This document shows, piece by piece, positions 38,253-48,231 of a stretch of DNA of 64,000 bases. The stretch's first letter is position 1; each line of letters begins with the position of its first letter. The DNA is taken from positions 7,495,001 to 7,559,000 of the forward strand of contig NC_017249.1 of assembly GCF_000284375.1 (NCBI RefSeq), given 5' to 3'. The position numbers and the translations under genes were made by a program. Source of the stretch: Bradyrhizobium japonicum USDA 6 (GTDB lineage: Bacteria; Pseudomonadota; Alphaproteobacteria; Rhizobiales; Xanthobacteraceae). The notes under the pieces are model-generated. The model saw nothing but the letters and a program-made list of their open reading frames with translations, made no database searches and was not told where the DNA came from.

Positions 38253-39092
38253 CTAATGCGTGCCCGACAATATCTGGATGCACCCGATCACGACCTCGAT
38301 CACGATCAGAACCACCACTGCGATTTCGAGGCGCAGCGAGCGCTGGGTGTCGATGATGTCGGTGAGCGCGTTGGCGGTTTCCGACACCGCGGTGAGCTTG
38401 CGCTCGAGCGTGTCGAGGCGCTCCTTCAATTCGTACTCGTCTTCGAGACGGGCATAGAGGCGGTCGAGCTCGGGCTTCTCCCAGAGCACGTCCGGTTTCT
38501 CGGCCACCGCGACACGGCCGGCGACGCGCTGCTGGACGAGAAGCGCATTGCCGATCAGTTGCAGGATGCCCTTGCGCCGGGGCGGCGTGCGGCCCTGCTC
38601 GGCGAGCTTGCGCGCGAAGGGCTCGATCACGTCGAAGACCGCGGCGACGCGCCGCTCGTCGCGGGCGAGCGAGGTGCTCTTGGCGAGCGCATCCGCAATC
38701 AGCAGCAGCCGGTCGTCGGAGAATTTTGCGAGGCAGATCGGCCCGCCCGGCTGGATCGCTTCGGTGCTTTCATCCTTGCAGAGCTGCGCCTGCGCGATCT
38801 CTTCCTCGAAGGGGCTGAGCTCGCCGGTCACGCGGGATTTCAGGCTGTCGATCAGCACCTTTTCCTCCGAGGGAAGGAGGCCGATCAGCACCACGACGCC
38901 GTAGCGGAAGATCACGACGAGGCCGGCATGGACGCGAAAGGCGGCCGGCGTCGAAGAAACCGCCGCACCAAGCTCAAGCCCGGACGGATTGATGCGTTCA
39001 CCCAGCATCACGGCGCGAATCCGCAGGATCGGCGCGGCTTCCGGCTTCGGCGATGTTGGCGTTATGCCAACGGCAAGTTGATCTGCGTTCAC
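38253..39092 (-). CDS. RMD1/DUF155 (YagE-like) family protein
   Basis: The 279-residue protein has the RMD1/Sif2 (DUF155) layout: an N-terminal beta-rich part (ILRIRAVMLGERI, VVIFRYGVVVLIG), helical middle (ALAKSTLARDERRV-like SLARDERRVAAVFDVIEPFA), WEKPELDRLYARLEDEYELKERL coiled-coil and a single C-terminal membrane helix (LEIAVVVLIVIEVVIGCIQI). Yeast members act in mitochondria; bacterial ones are not characterised. It should be a tail-anchored inner-membrane protein. No operon partner is present. Confidence 0.82.
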   Translation of the reverse strand: MNADQLAVGITPTSPKPEAAPILRIRAVMLGERINPSGLELGAAVSSTPAAFRVHAGLVVIFRYGVVVLIGLLPSEEKVLIDSLKSRVTGELSPFEEEIAQAQLCKDESTEAIQPGGPICLAKFSDDRLLLIADALAKSTSLARDERRVAAVFDVIEPFARKLAEQGRTPPRRKGILQLIGNALLVQQRVAGRVAVAEKPDVLWEKPELDRLYARLEDEYELKERLDTLERKLTAVSETANALTDIIDTQRSLRLEIAVVVLIVIEVVIGCIQILSGTH

Positions 39093-39425
39093 TGGACTAT
39101 CTCACTTTGCGCGGCGAGCGTTGCACGTTTTTCCCGTCGTAAGGTTTGTGTCAGACTGCCGGTGCAGCCTTGCGGACGTGCCGTCCTCATCCCGATCATA
39201 TCGGCAGAGAATGCCCCGTTTGAGGCTCACGAAAACGAGATTCGCCGAAACATTCGGCAACAGCGCCACCCCACGCGCGACATATTCGGGTGCGATGGAC
39301 TGCCCGTGGCTTACCTTTGCGGACCGAGGCGCCGTCCAAAAGTTGCACTCGGCGATGCCGCGTGTTTATGACAATATCATAACGAGCTACGCTTCTCCCG
39401 AAGTGCGGACACCGAAGCCTCAATC
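39093..39425. other. Intergenic region between divergent RMD1-like and GT2-like genes
   Basis: No gene is supported. It holds both promoters. A perfect dyad at 39366-39382 lies 43 bases before the GT2-like start. Short open frames here lack ribosome sites and family marks. Confidence 0.6.
39366..39382. promoter_or_regulatory. Dyad TTATGA-N5-TCATAA
   Basis: A perfect six-base inverted repeat with a five-base spacer (CAATA) in an AT-rich patch, 43 bases upstream of the GT2-like gene. Operator candidate for an unknown regulator. Confidence 0.4.
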
Positions 39426-40001
39426 ATGCTGAGCGTCATCATTCCGACCGACGGCGTCGAGCAGACGGCGGTCGCAACCCTCGCCGCGCTGGTGCCCGGC
39501 GCCGCCGCGGGCGTCATCCGCGAAGTGCTGCTGGTCGACGGGACCCGCAACGGCGTCATCGAGCGCGTTGCGGACGTTGCAGGCTGCCGTTTCATCGGCT
39601 TCGAGGGATCCTCGCAGGGCGCCGCGCTTGCCGCCGGCGCGCTCCAGGCCCGTTCGCCCTGGCTAATGTTCCTCCCCGCCGGCGCGGTGCTGGAAACCGG
39701 CTGGATCGAGGAGACCACCCAGTTCATCCAGGCCGTCGCAACCAGCGGCCGGGATCGTGCGGCGGTGTTCCGCTACGCGCGCTCGCCCTACGTCGATACC
39801 GGATTCCGCGACATGCTCCGCGCCGTGGTGCGCAAGCTCGTCGGCCCCCTCGGCGATCAGGGACTTTTGATCGCCCGCGATCATTACGACCGGATCGGCG
39901 GCTACCCGCCCCAGGCTCGCCGTTCCGAGGCGCGGCTGCTCCGGCGGCTCGGCCGCTCGTCCCGGACCATGCTGCGCAGCCGGATCGTCATGGTCGGCTG
40001 A
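39426..40001 (+). CDS. GT2-like glycosyltransferase domain protein
   Basis: A 191-residue protein with a glycosyltransferase family 2-like N-terminus (MLSVIIPTDGVEQTAVATLA, REVLLVDGTRNG, GAALAAGALQARSPWLMFLP). The usual DxD metal site is replaced by a PAGAVLE segment and the protein is shorter than typical GT2 enzymes, so it may be a reduced or non-catalytic member. The C-terminal part has GDQGLLIARDHYDRIGGYPP, a GT2-like acceptor region. It precedes the MarR-GNAT gene by 66 bases, separated by the large palindrome. Confidence 0.7.
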   Translation: MLSVIIPTDGVEQTAVATLAALVPGAAAGVIREVLLVDGTRNGVIERVADVAGCRFIGFEGSSQGAALAAGALQARSPWLMFLPAGAVLETGWIEETTQFIQAVATSGRDRAAVFRYARSPYVDTGFRDMLRAVVRKLVGPLGDQGLLIARDHYDRIGGYPPQARRSEARLLRRLGRSSRTMLRSRIVMVG

Positions 40002-40013
40002 GGTCGCAGATCT

Positions 40014-40057
40014 GATACTTGCCAAAGTCAAATAATTGTTTGACAATGGCAAGTATC
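40014..40057. promoter_or_regulatory. 44-bp near-perfect palindrome upstream of MarR-GNAT gene
   Basis: Outer arms GATACTTGCCA (40014-40024) and TGGCAAGTATC (40047-40057) are perfectly complementary. Inner GTCAAA (40027-40032) and TTTGAC (40039-40044) are too. It ends where the ribosome site of the next gene begins. It is probably the operator of the MarR domain, allowing autorepression; an RNA hairpin role is the alternative. Confidence 0.65.
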
Positions 40058-40067
40058 GAGGTGACCC

Positions 40068-41045
40068 ATGCCATCAGCCCTTTCGTCATCCAGCCCTTCG
40101 CCATCCGGCCCCGCTTCGACCGAACAGGTCGCTGACGACCAGGTCCAGGCGGTTCGCGCCTTCAACCGCTTCTACACCCAGAAGCTCGGCGTGCTCGACC
40201 AGCAGCTCCTGAAGAGCCCGTTCTCGCTAAGCGAAGCGCGCGTGCTCTACGAGCTGGCCCATTGTGGCGAGCAGTCGGCCAAGGAGATCGGCATCGCGCT
40301 CGGGCTCGACGCCGGCTATCTCAGCCGTATCGTGCAGAACTTCGATGAAAGCGGCCTGATCGCGCGCAAGCCGCTTCCGAGCGACCGCCGGCAGGTTCAA
40401 TTGAGCCTGACCGCGAAGGGCCGCCAGGCCTTCGCCAAGCTCGAACGCTCGTCCCAGGACGACGTCGCCGCGATGCTGCGGCCGCTGCCGGGTGAGGAGC
40501 GCAGCAAGCTCACCGGCGCGATGGAGACGATCGAGCGGCTGCTCGCCATGCCGCGCACGCCATCCGCGCGCGCGACCCTGCGCGAGCCCCGCCCGGGCGA
40601 CATGGGCTGGGTGGTGCAGAGCCATGGCGCGCTTTACGCCAGCGAATACGGTTTCGACTCCGGCTTCGAGGCGCTGGTCGCCGAGATCGTCGCCAAATAC
40701 ATGACCTCCTACGATGCCTCGCGCGAGCGCTGCTGGATCGCCGACATCGAGGGCCGGCCGGTCGGCTCGGTGTTTCTGGTCAAGGCCAGCGACGACGTCG
40801 CCAAGCTGCGCCTTTTGCTGCTCGATCCGGCCGCACGAGGCCAGGGGCTGGGCCAACGGCTGGTCGCCGAATGCGTCTCCTTCGCGCGCGCCTGCGGCTA
40901 TCGGCGGATGACACTGTGGACGCAGAGCAATTTGGTCGCCGCGCGAAAAATCTATCAGGACGCAGGCTTCAAGCTGACCGCCACCGAGCCGCACCGCAGC
41001 TTTGGCCAGAACCTCACCGGTGAGACCTGGGAGCGCGATCTCTGA
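40068..41045 (+). CDS. MarR regulator fused to GNAT acetyltransferase
   Basis: A 325-residue fusion. Residues 20-150 form a MarR winged helix (FNRFYTQKLGVLDQQLLKS, SAKEIGIALGLDAGYLSRIV, KPLPSDRRQVQLSLTAKGRQ). Residues 165-325 form a GNAT domain (GDMGWVVQSHGALYASEYGF, the acetyl-CoA loop ARGQGLGQRLV and IYQDAGFKLTATEPHRSFG). Such fusions are a recognised architecture; how acetylation and DNA binding relate is not clear. GAGGTG lies six bases before ATG 40068, directly after the 44-bp palindrome. The stop overlaps a 42-residue ORF by one base. Confidence 0.9.
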   Translation: MPSALSSSSPSPSGPASTEQVADDQVQAVRAFNRFYTQKLGVLDQQLLKSPFSLSEARVLYELAHCGEQSAKEIGIALGLDAGYLSRIVQNFDESGLIARKPLPSDRRQVQLSLTAKGRQAFAKLERSSQDDVAAMLRPLPGEERSKLTGAMETIERLLAMPRTPSARATLREPRPGDMGWVVQSHGALYASEYGFDSGFEALVAEIVAKYMTSYDASRERCWIADIEGRPVGSVFLVKASDDVAKLRLLLLDPAARGQGLGQRLVAECVSFARACGYRRMTLWTQSNLVAARKIYQDAGFKLTATEPHRSFGQNLTGETWERDL

Positions 41046-41173
41046 TGCGGCGTCACGCGCTCATCACGGGAGAGCTCGTCGATCTCTACAAGCGCCGCGC
41101 ACGACGGCTGCACGCGGAAGCGTGCCGGACTATGTGGCGCGTGGTGTGGAGCTCGCTCGGACTGAAGAGATAG
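41045..41173 (+). CDS. Putative 42-residue basic protein, coupled to MarR-GNAT
   Basis: ATG 41045 overlaps the MarR-GNAT TGA (TGATG). The 42-residue product starts MRRHALITGELVDLYKRRAR and ends SSLGLKR; it predicts one amphipathic basic helix with paired Trp residues. This resembles the small helical proteins often found in Rhizobiales but matches no named family I can recall. No separate ribosome site is visible, so translation would depend on coupling. CCTCTCCCC-type repeat sequence follows. Confidence 0.5.
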   Translation: MRRHALITGELVDLYKRRARRLHAEACRTMWRVVWSSLGLKR

Positions 41174-41207
41174 TCACCGGCGCAGCGGGCGCGATGCGCA
41201 TTGCTGT

Positions 41208-41284
41208 GCCCTCGCCCCTTGCGGGAGAGGGCCGCGACGCCGGCAAATGCAAGCTCACTTGCGTGAGGGGTATGTCTCCGCGAG
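41208..41284. repeat. Palindromic repeat (CCTCTCCCC/CCCTTGCGGG family)
   Basis: CCCTCGCCCC-TTGC-GGGAGAGGG hairpin, then a GCAAGCTCACTTGC hairpin and TGAGGGGTATGTCTCCGCGA. It is the uninterrupted relative of the copy split by the IS at 55361/56501. Confidence 0.75.
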
Positions 41285-41293
41285 TCTGGAATC

Positions 41294-41383
41294 GTAGGGT
41301 GGGCCAAGGCGCTCTTGCGCCGTGCCCACCTATCCAGCATTGCAAACGAAGTCGTGGGCACGCTACGCTTTGCCCACCCTACG
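41294..41383. repeat. Palindromic repeat (GTAGGGTGGGC family)
   Basis: Second copy of the element at 12980: GTAGGGTGGGCCAAGGCG at the left, CGCTTTGCCCACCCTAC at the right, with GTGCCCACC against CGTGGGCAC. Confidence 0.85.
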
Positions 41384-41431
41384 ATACCTTGTGCTTGGCT
41401 TACGAATGATGCGCGCGCACCAGCAACGCCC

Positions 41432-41995
41432 TCACACCGTCGCGCCCTGCGCCTTCGCCCTTCGCAGATGCTCGTCCAGGCGCGGCATGATCTCGACGAA
41501 ATTGCAGGGACGCGTGCGGTAGTCGAGCTGGGCGGCGAGGATGCCGTCCCAGCCGTCGCGACAGGCGCCGGGCGAGCCCGGCAGGCAGAAGATGTAGGTG
41601 GCGCCGGCGACGCCGGCGGTGGCGCGGCTCTGGATCGTCGACGTCCCGATCTTGGCGTGGCTCAGCATGTGGAAGGCGATCGAGAAGCCGTCCATGCGCT
41701 TCTCGAACAGCGGCTCGATCGCCTCCGGCGTGACGTCGCGTCCGGTGAAACCGGTGCCGCCGGTGGTGATGACGACGTCGATGCCGGTATCCGCAATCCA
41801 GCGGCGGATCACAGCGCGGATCGCCTCGACGTCGTCGGTGACGATCTCGCGCGCGGCGAGATGATGGCCCGCCGCAGTGAGGCGGTCGGCCAGCGTCTGG
41901 CCGGATTTGTCGTCGGCGAGCGCGCGCGTGTCGGAGACGGTGAGCACCGCGATGTTGAGCGGGATGAATTGTTTTGACTCGTCGATCGAGGCCAT
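41432..41995 (-). CDS. moaB: Molybdenum cofactor biosynthesis protein B
   Basis: MoaB (MogA-like) adenylylates molybdopterin. The 187-residue protein shows LNIAVLTVSDTRALADDKSG, IRRWIADTGIDVVITTGGTGFTGRDVTPEA and CLPGSPGACRDGWDGILAAQLD, the MoCF-binding domain. ATG 41995 is chosen, with AAGGTG upstream; the open frame continues into the neighbouring repeat. It stands alone here without other moa genes. Confidence 0.94.
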   Translation of the reverse strand: MASIDESKQFIPLNIAVLTVSDTRALADDKSGQTLADRLTAAGHHLAAREIVTDDVEAIRAVIRRWIADTGIDVVITTGGTGFTGRDVTPEAIEPLFEKRMDGFSIAFHMLSHAKIGTSTIQSRATAGVAGATYIFCLPGSPGACRDGWDGILAAQLDYRTRPCNFVEIMPRLDEHLRRAKAQGATV

Positions 41996-42025
41996 TGCGC
42001 TGCACCTTCTATCCCGCCCACCGCC

Positions 42026-42123
42026 GTCATCCTGAGGTGCGCGCCCTTGCGCGCCTCGAAGGATGGGCCGGGGACTCCGCCAATCCTTCGAGGCTCGCCA
42101 AAAGGCGAGCACCTCAGGATGAC
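42026..42123. repeat. Palindromic repeat (GTCATCCTGAGG family)
   Basis: GTCATCCTGAGGTGC and GCACCTCAGGATGAC are perfectly complementary outer arms; CCTCGAAGGATGG opposes CCAATCCTTCGAGG inside. Related to 16675. Confidence 0.85.
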
Positions 42124-42138
42124 GCCACCAATAGCTTA

Positions 42139-43074
42139 CTACGACCCGCTGCCGAACGTGTTGCAGGCCTGGACGGTGCCTTGCTGGTAGCCGGTCATGA
42201 ACCACTGCTTGCGTTGCGCCGCCGAGCCGTGGGTGAAGGAATCGGGCACGACGCGTCCCGTGGCCTGCCGTTGCAACGTATCGTCGCCGATCGCACTCGC
42301 CGTGGTCAGCGCGGCGTCGATGTCACCGGGCTCGAGGAAATTCGGACGCTTCTTCGACTCGCGATTGACCCAGACGCCGGACAGGCAGTCGGCTTGCAAT
42401 TCGACCCTCACCTGGAGCGCATTGGCCTCGGCCTTGCTGCCGGCCTGCTGCTGCAGCCGCGTCACGCGCGGAATGATGCCGAGCAGGTTCTGGATGTGAT
42501 GGCCGGCCTCATGCGCGATGATGTAGGCGGTGGTGAAGTTGCAGGCGGACTTGCCGGAGCAGCCGCGGAAGCGCGTCTCGACCTCGCGGAAGAAACTGGT
42601 GTCGAGGAAGATGGTACGATCCGGCGGACAGTAGAACGGCCCCATCGCCGACTCGGCCCGGCCGCAGCGGCCGCCATTGGTGACGTTGCGGAACAGCACC
42701 ACCTTCGGACCGGTGTAGGACTGGCCGCTGGCCTGGAAGATCTCGCTCCAGCGGTCGTCGATCTCGCCGAGGATGCCGGAGATCATGCTGCCCATCTCGT
42801 CGGTCGGCGCGCCGCGCTTGGCCGAGCTCGACTGACGATCGGTCTGGTAGGAAGGCGCCTGGCCGCCGCCGGTGAGGATCTCGGCGCCGCCGATCAGGAT
42901 GCGCGGATCGATGCCGAAGGCATAGCCGACCAGGCCGAGCACGATGATGGTGCCGATGCCTAGACCGCCGCCGCCCATCGGCAGGCCGAACCCGCCTCCA
43001 CCGCCGCCCATCCCGCCGCCGTCGCCTCGGCGATCCTCAATGTCGTCGCTGCGGCGGAAGTCATCGTAACGCAT
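42139..43074 (-). CDS. YpfJ-type neutral zinc metallopeptidase
   Basis: A 311-residue putative membrane-anchored metalloprotease (DUF2342-like/YpfJ family). The zinc motif is HEAGHHIQNLLG near residue 190 with the distal acidic VELQADCLSGVW. The N-terminus is MRYDDFRRSDDIEDRRGDG followed by a glycine-rich stretch and one membrane helix (LGIGTIIVLGLVGYAFGID). The peptidase part should face the periplasm. Substrates are unknown. Three GCAAYTTTT copies lie upstream in the divergent region shared with ccrM. Confidence 0.9.
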   Translation of the reverse strand: MRYDDFRRSDDIEDRRGDGGGMGGGGGGFGLPMGGGGLGIGTIIVLGLVGYAFGIDPRILIGGAEILTGGGQAPSYQTDRQSSSAKRGAPTDEMGSMISGILGEIDDRWSEIFQASGQSYTGPKVVLFRNVTNGGRCGRAESAMGPFYCPPDRTIFLDTSFFREVETRFRGCSGKSACNFTTAYIIAHEAGHHIQNLLGIIPRVTRLQQQAGSKAEANALQVRVELQADCLSGVWVNRESKKRPNFLEPGDIDAALTTASAIGDDTLQRQATGRVVPDSFTHGSAAQRKQWFMTGYQQGTVQACNTFGSGS

Positions 43075-44601
<1,527 letters not shown>

Positions 44602-44617
44602 TTTTCTCCGCGATCCC

Positions 44618-44695
44618 GTAGGGTGGGCAAAGCGAAGCGTGCCCACCACCTAGAATGCCGCAAGCGACTGCGCTTCGCGCCTTTTCCCACCCTAC
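44618..44695. repeat. Palindromic repeat (GTAGGGTGGGC family)
   Basis: Third copy of the element at 12980; GTAGGGTGGGCAAAGCGAAG with GCGCCTTTTCCCACCCTAC at the right. The inner part is more degenerate. Confidence 0.8.
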
Positions 44696-44766
44696 CGCTC
44701 CTTGAATGCCGCCACGGCCAGGACTAGATTCGTGGGATCAGCCCCGTCCTGACCGGTCCGGCTCCG

Positions 44767-45093
44767 ATGCGACGACAGTCCGAGACTTTGCTGCTGGTGC
44801 CGCTGCTGCCGATCTTCCTGCTCGGCATGTTTCCGATGTTCCTGATCGCCCTGCTCGGCTTTTTCGGCCTCGCCATCTTCGGCGTGCTGGTGGTCTGCGT
44901 CGGGCTCGCCAGCAGCAACGAGGCCCACGACAATTTCAATCACGACGTCATCGTGCACGGCTATGCGCGCGGATCGGAGCGCAAGGCGCGGGCCTCGGAC
45001 ATGCATCTCGCCACGCGGCTCGGGCTGCGCCTGGAGGCCGTGGGTGCGGCCATGGTCATTACGGCGGCGATCGGCCTTTGTTACGCCGGCTGA
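44767..45093 (+). CDS. Small hypothetical membrane protein
   Basis: A 108-residue protein with two hydrophobic helices at the N-terminus (LLLVPLLPIFLLGMFPMFLI, GFFGLAIFGVLVVCVGLA), a charged middle (HDNFNHDVIVHGYARGSERK) and a third helix at the C-terminus (EAVGAAMVITAAIGLCYAG). I do not recognise a family. ATG 44767 is the first in-frame start. It lies alone between ccrM and a GST gene, all in the same direction. Confidence 0.65.
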   Translation: MRRQSETLLLVPLLPIFLLGMFPMFLIALLGFFGLAIFGVLVVCVGLASSNEAHDNFNHDVIVHGYARGSERKARASDMHLATRLGLRLEAVGAAMVITAAIGLCYAG

Positions 45094-45212
45094 TCTGCGC
45101 AGCGCGCAGACACCGCCCGGCAAACTCGCCGGTTGCTCTCCCAGGCCATGTTCAGGCAGAGAAAGCCACGACGCTGCAATCATTCTCTAAAAAGGGAATC
45201 CGGGAGACAAAC

Positions 45213-45899
45213 ATGCTCAAATTCTATTTCAACGGATCGCCGAACCCGACCAAGGTCGCGCTGTTCCTCGAAGAAGCCGGCCTGGCCTTCGAGCCGGTCA
45301 AGATCGACACCCGCACGGGCGATCAGTTCGCGCCGGACTATCTGAAGATCAATCCGAACGGCAAGGTGCCGGCGATCGACGACAACGGCACCATCGTGTT
45401 CGACTCGAACGCCATCCTGCTCTACCTCGCCGAGAAGACCGGCAAGTTCCTCCCCGCCGCCAACGTCCGCGGCGAGACGCTGTCATGGCTGATGTTCATT
45501 GCCACCGGCGTCGGGCCGTATTCGGGCCAGGCCGTGCACTTCAAGCATTTTGCGCCGAAGGACCAGAACCACGATTACGCGCATAACCGCTACCAGTACG
45601 AGACCGATCGCCACTACAAGGTCCTGGACGCTCACCTCAAAGGCCGCAGCTACATGGTCGGCGACAGCTATTCGATCGTCGACATGGCGCTGTGGGGCTG
45701 GGCGCGGATGGTGCCGTTCAAGCTCGGCGACGATGCCTTTGCGCGCTACCCGAACGTGAAGCGGCTGGTGGACGAGATCTCGGCGCGGCCGGCGGCGGCG
45801 CGCGCGATTGCGCTGAAAGACAAGTTCACCTTCAAGGCCGAGATGGACGACGAGGCGCGCGCCAACATGTTCAAGCACATGACGACCAAGGTCGCCTGA
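45213..45899 (+). CDS. Glutathione S-transferase family protein
   Basis: A 228-residue cytosolic GST: N-terminal thioredoxin-like domain MLKFYFNGSPNPTKVALFLE, NPNGKVPAIDD, FDSNAILLYLAEKTG (glutathione-binding Ser/Asn), and an all-helical C-terminal domain with YMVGDSYSIVDMALWGW. It is close to the YfcG/nu-like bacterial group. GGGAGA seven bases before ATG 45213 supports the start. A bidirectional terminator follows. Substrate unknown. Confidence 0.88.
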   Translation: MLKFYFNGSPNPTKVALFLEEAGLAFEPVKIDTRTGDQFAPDYLKINPNGKVPAIDDNGTIVFDSNAILLYLAEKTGKFLPAANVRGETLSWLMFIATGVGPYSGQAVHFKHFAPKDQNHDYAHNRYQYETDRHYKVLDAHLKGRSYMVGDSYSIVDMALWGWARMVPFKLGDDAFARYPNVKRLVDEISARPAAARAIALKDKFTFKAEMDDEARANMFKHMTTKVA

Positions 45900-45918
45900 T
45901 CGCGTCACGCCGCGATTT

Positions 45919-45946
45919 AAAGGCCACGCGCATGCGCGTGGCCTTT
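45919..45946. terminator. Bidirectional terminator (28-base palindrome)
   Basis: AAAGGCCACGCGCA and its exact complement TGCGCGTGGCCTTT, followed by a T. It sits between the convergent GST and chemoreceptor genes and should terminate both. Confidence 0.85.
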
Positions 45947-45951
45947 TGCGT

Positions 45952-47961
45952 TTAGGCGGCGTGGACCGAGTTCAGGAACTTCGCGACTTCCTGCTTCAGC
46001 CGGTTGCTGTCTGAAGACAGCGAGCGCGCCGCCGAGAGCACCTGCGAGGAGGCCGAGCCGGTCTCGGACGCGCCGCGCTGGACGTCGCCGATATTGGTCG
46101 AGACGCGCTGTGTGCCGTGAGCGGCCTGCTGGACGTTGCGGGAGATGTCCTGCGTCGCCGCGCCCTGCTCCTCCACGGCGGCGGCAACCGCCGACGAGAT
46201 TTCCGACAGCCGCTCGATCGTGCCGCTGATCTCCCGGATGGAGCCGACCGACTGCTCGGTCGCGGCCTGGATGCTCGAAATCTGCTGGCCGATCTCGCCG
46301 GTCGCCTTCGCGGTCTGCTCGGCCAGCGCCTTGACCTCGGAGGCGACCACCGCAAAGCCGCGGCCGGCCTCGCCCGCGCGCGCCGCCTCGATAGTGGCGT
46401 TCAGCGCCAGGAGGTTGGTCTGGCCGGCAATCGTGCTGATCAGCTCGACCACGTCGCCGATGCGGGCGGCCGCCTTGGACAGCTCGCCGACGCGCTCATT
46501 GGTCCTGCTCGCCTGCCCGACGGCCTCGTTGGCGATCCGGGCGGATTCCTGCACCTGGCGGGCGATCTCGGTCACCGAGGAGGACAGCTGCTCGGTCGCG
46601 GACGCCACCGCCTGCACATTGGCCGTGGCCTCCTGTGACGCCGACGCCACCTCCGTCGACAGGTTCTGCGCGCGCGTCGCGGTCGCCGTCAGCGTGCCGG
46701 CCGAAGCCTCCAGCTCGTTCGATGCCGACGACACGGTGTCGACGATCTCGCCGACCGCCTGCTCGAACTGGTCGGCGAGCCGGACCATGTCGGCCTTGCG
46801 GCTCTCCGCCTGCCGCGCCTCGGTCTCGGTCTGCTCCGTGCGCAAGCGTTCGGTGTCGATCATGTTGGTCTTGAACACCTCGATCGCCTTGGCCATGTCG
46901 CCGATCTCGTCGGCCTTGCCGCGCCCGGGAATCTCGACCTCGAGATTGCCGCCGGCCAACAACCCCATCGCGCGCGTCATCGACGTCAGGGGACCGACGA
47001 TGCTGCGCGCGATCAGGAAAGCGACGATCAATCCGAACAGGGTGGCAAGGCAGCCCGCGATCGCCTGCACGGTGGTCGTGCCGTCAATCACGGCTTCGGC
47101 CTGGCTGCGCGACTCCTTGTAGTCCTTCTTCAGAGCGGTTTCCGCGACCTTGAGCTTGGCGATGCTGTCGACGATGAGGGGCGCGAGGCTCTTGTGGTAG
47201 ATCTCGTCGGCCTGGAGCATCGCGGCCGACGTCGTCTCGAACGCGGATTTGTAGATTCCGAGCGAGGTCTTCACCGGCGCGAGCGTGGTTCGCAATTCGG
47301 CCGCCTGCGGACTCTTTTCGAGCGCCGAGAGGCGCTGCGACGCCCTGTCCACATTGGTTCTGAAGTTGGCGGGCCCCTTGCTGTCGCGCAGGGCCAGGAA
47401 ACGCCAGTTCGCGATCTGGACCAGAAGGAGTCTGGATTCGAGGTCCGCGACGAGGGCCCCGGTGTCTTCGTCGACGGCTGCGCGCGCCACATCGACCAGC
47501 TTGCCCATCTTGACAGTCAGCTCGTCACCGCTCGGCAGCAGCGTCGCCTTGCCGGTCCGCGCCTCGTTGACGGCGTCGCCGAGATTGTCACGCAGGCTTC
47601 GCATTTTCGCGATGTCGGCGATCAGATCGTTGTAGAGCTTCCGCCGCTCCTCGGAGAGCGTTCCCTGCGCCCCGACCTTCAACAGCTCGGTCGCCGCGGT
47701 CTCCCGTTCTGCGGCCTCCTTCATTGCGGGCTCGCTGGCGTCGTAGATGTAGCGCAGATTGGCGCGCTGGATCGCCTGAAGATGGGTCGAGACCTCCAGA
47801 ACCCGCGCCGTGCTGTCCGAAAACGCCGAGGCCTTTGCGACCTGGTCCTGCACGGACCGCAAATTCCAGATGGCGACCACCGCCATCACGAGACCAACCG
47901 CCACCAAGGCCATGAAACCTGCGTACAGGCGCCCCCTGATCCGCAAACGAAAGTTCGGCAT
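45952..47961 (-). CDS. Methyl-accepting chemotaxis protein
   Basis: A 669-residue chemoreceptor. First membrane helix at about residues 13-33 ([20 protein letters not shown]), a periplasmic helical sensor of about 270 residues (helical-bundle type), second helix near 315-335 ([20 protein letters not shown]), HAMP domain ([20 protein letters not shown]) and the cytoplasmic signalling hairpin with the tip [20 protein letters not shown] near residue 520. No C-terminal CheR pentapeptide is present (ends NSVHAA). ATG 47961 is chosen over an upstream in-frame codon. No che genes are nearby, so it is an orphan receptor. Confidence 0.95.
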   Translation of the reverse strand: MPNFRLRIRGRLYAGFMALVAVGLVMAVVAIWNLRSVQDQVAKASAFSDSTARVLEVSTHLQAIQRANLRYIYDASEPAMKEAAERETAATELLKVGAQGTLSEERRKLYNDLIADIAKMRSLRDNLGDAVNEARTGKATLLPSGDELTVKMGKLVDVARAAVDEDTGALVADLESRLLLVQIANWRFLALRDSKGPANFRTNVDRASQRLSALEKSPQAAELRTTLAPVKTSLGIYKSAFETTSAAMLQADEIYHKSLAPLIVDSIAKLKVAETALKKDYKESRSQAEAVIDGTTTVQAIAGCLATLFGLIVAFLIARSIVGPLTSMTRAMGLLAGGNLEVEIPGRGKADEIGDMAKAIEVFKTNMIDTERLRTEQTETEARQAESRKADMVRLADQFEQAVGEIVDTVSSASNELEASAGTLTATATRAQNLSTEVASASQEATANVQAVASATEQLSSSVTEIARQVQESARIANEAVGQASRTNERVGELSKAAARIGDVVELISTIAGQTNLLALNATIEAARAGEAGRGFAVVASEVKALAEQTAKATGEIGQQISSIQAATEQSVGSIREISGTIERLSEISSAVAAAVEEQGAATQDISRNVQQAAHGTQRVSTNIGDVQRGASETGSASSQVLSAARSLSSDSNRLKQEVAKFLNSVHAA

Positions 47962-48231
47962 TCCCACTGTCCACCCAGGTGCATGTGAATTCGGGCGGAC
48001 GAACGACCCCGGCAATCGTCACGGCCACCCCCGGCAGCCGCGAGTCGCTTTTCGGCACCCACGCTGCACCGCGGTACAATGAGGGACACTCGTTAATTGA
48101 ACCTTCCGATTTTTCGCGCATCTGTGCGCCGGCCCGCCCAGGACCTGCTGATTTTATCGGCAGTTGCGCCGATTTCGGTGCGAAGCCCGCAGCCGCTTGC
48201 AGAGCGCTGCACGCGTCGCCGGGATGGATGT

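Noticed and set aside
39121..39432. Short open frames in the RMD1/GT2 gap
   Set aside because: Overlap promoter sequence, no ribosome site, no family match.
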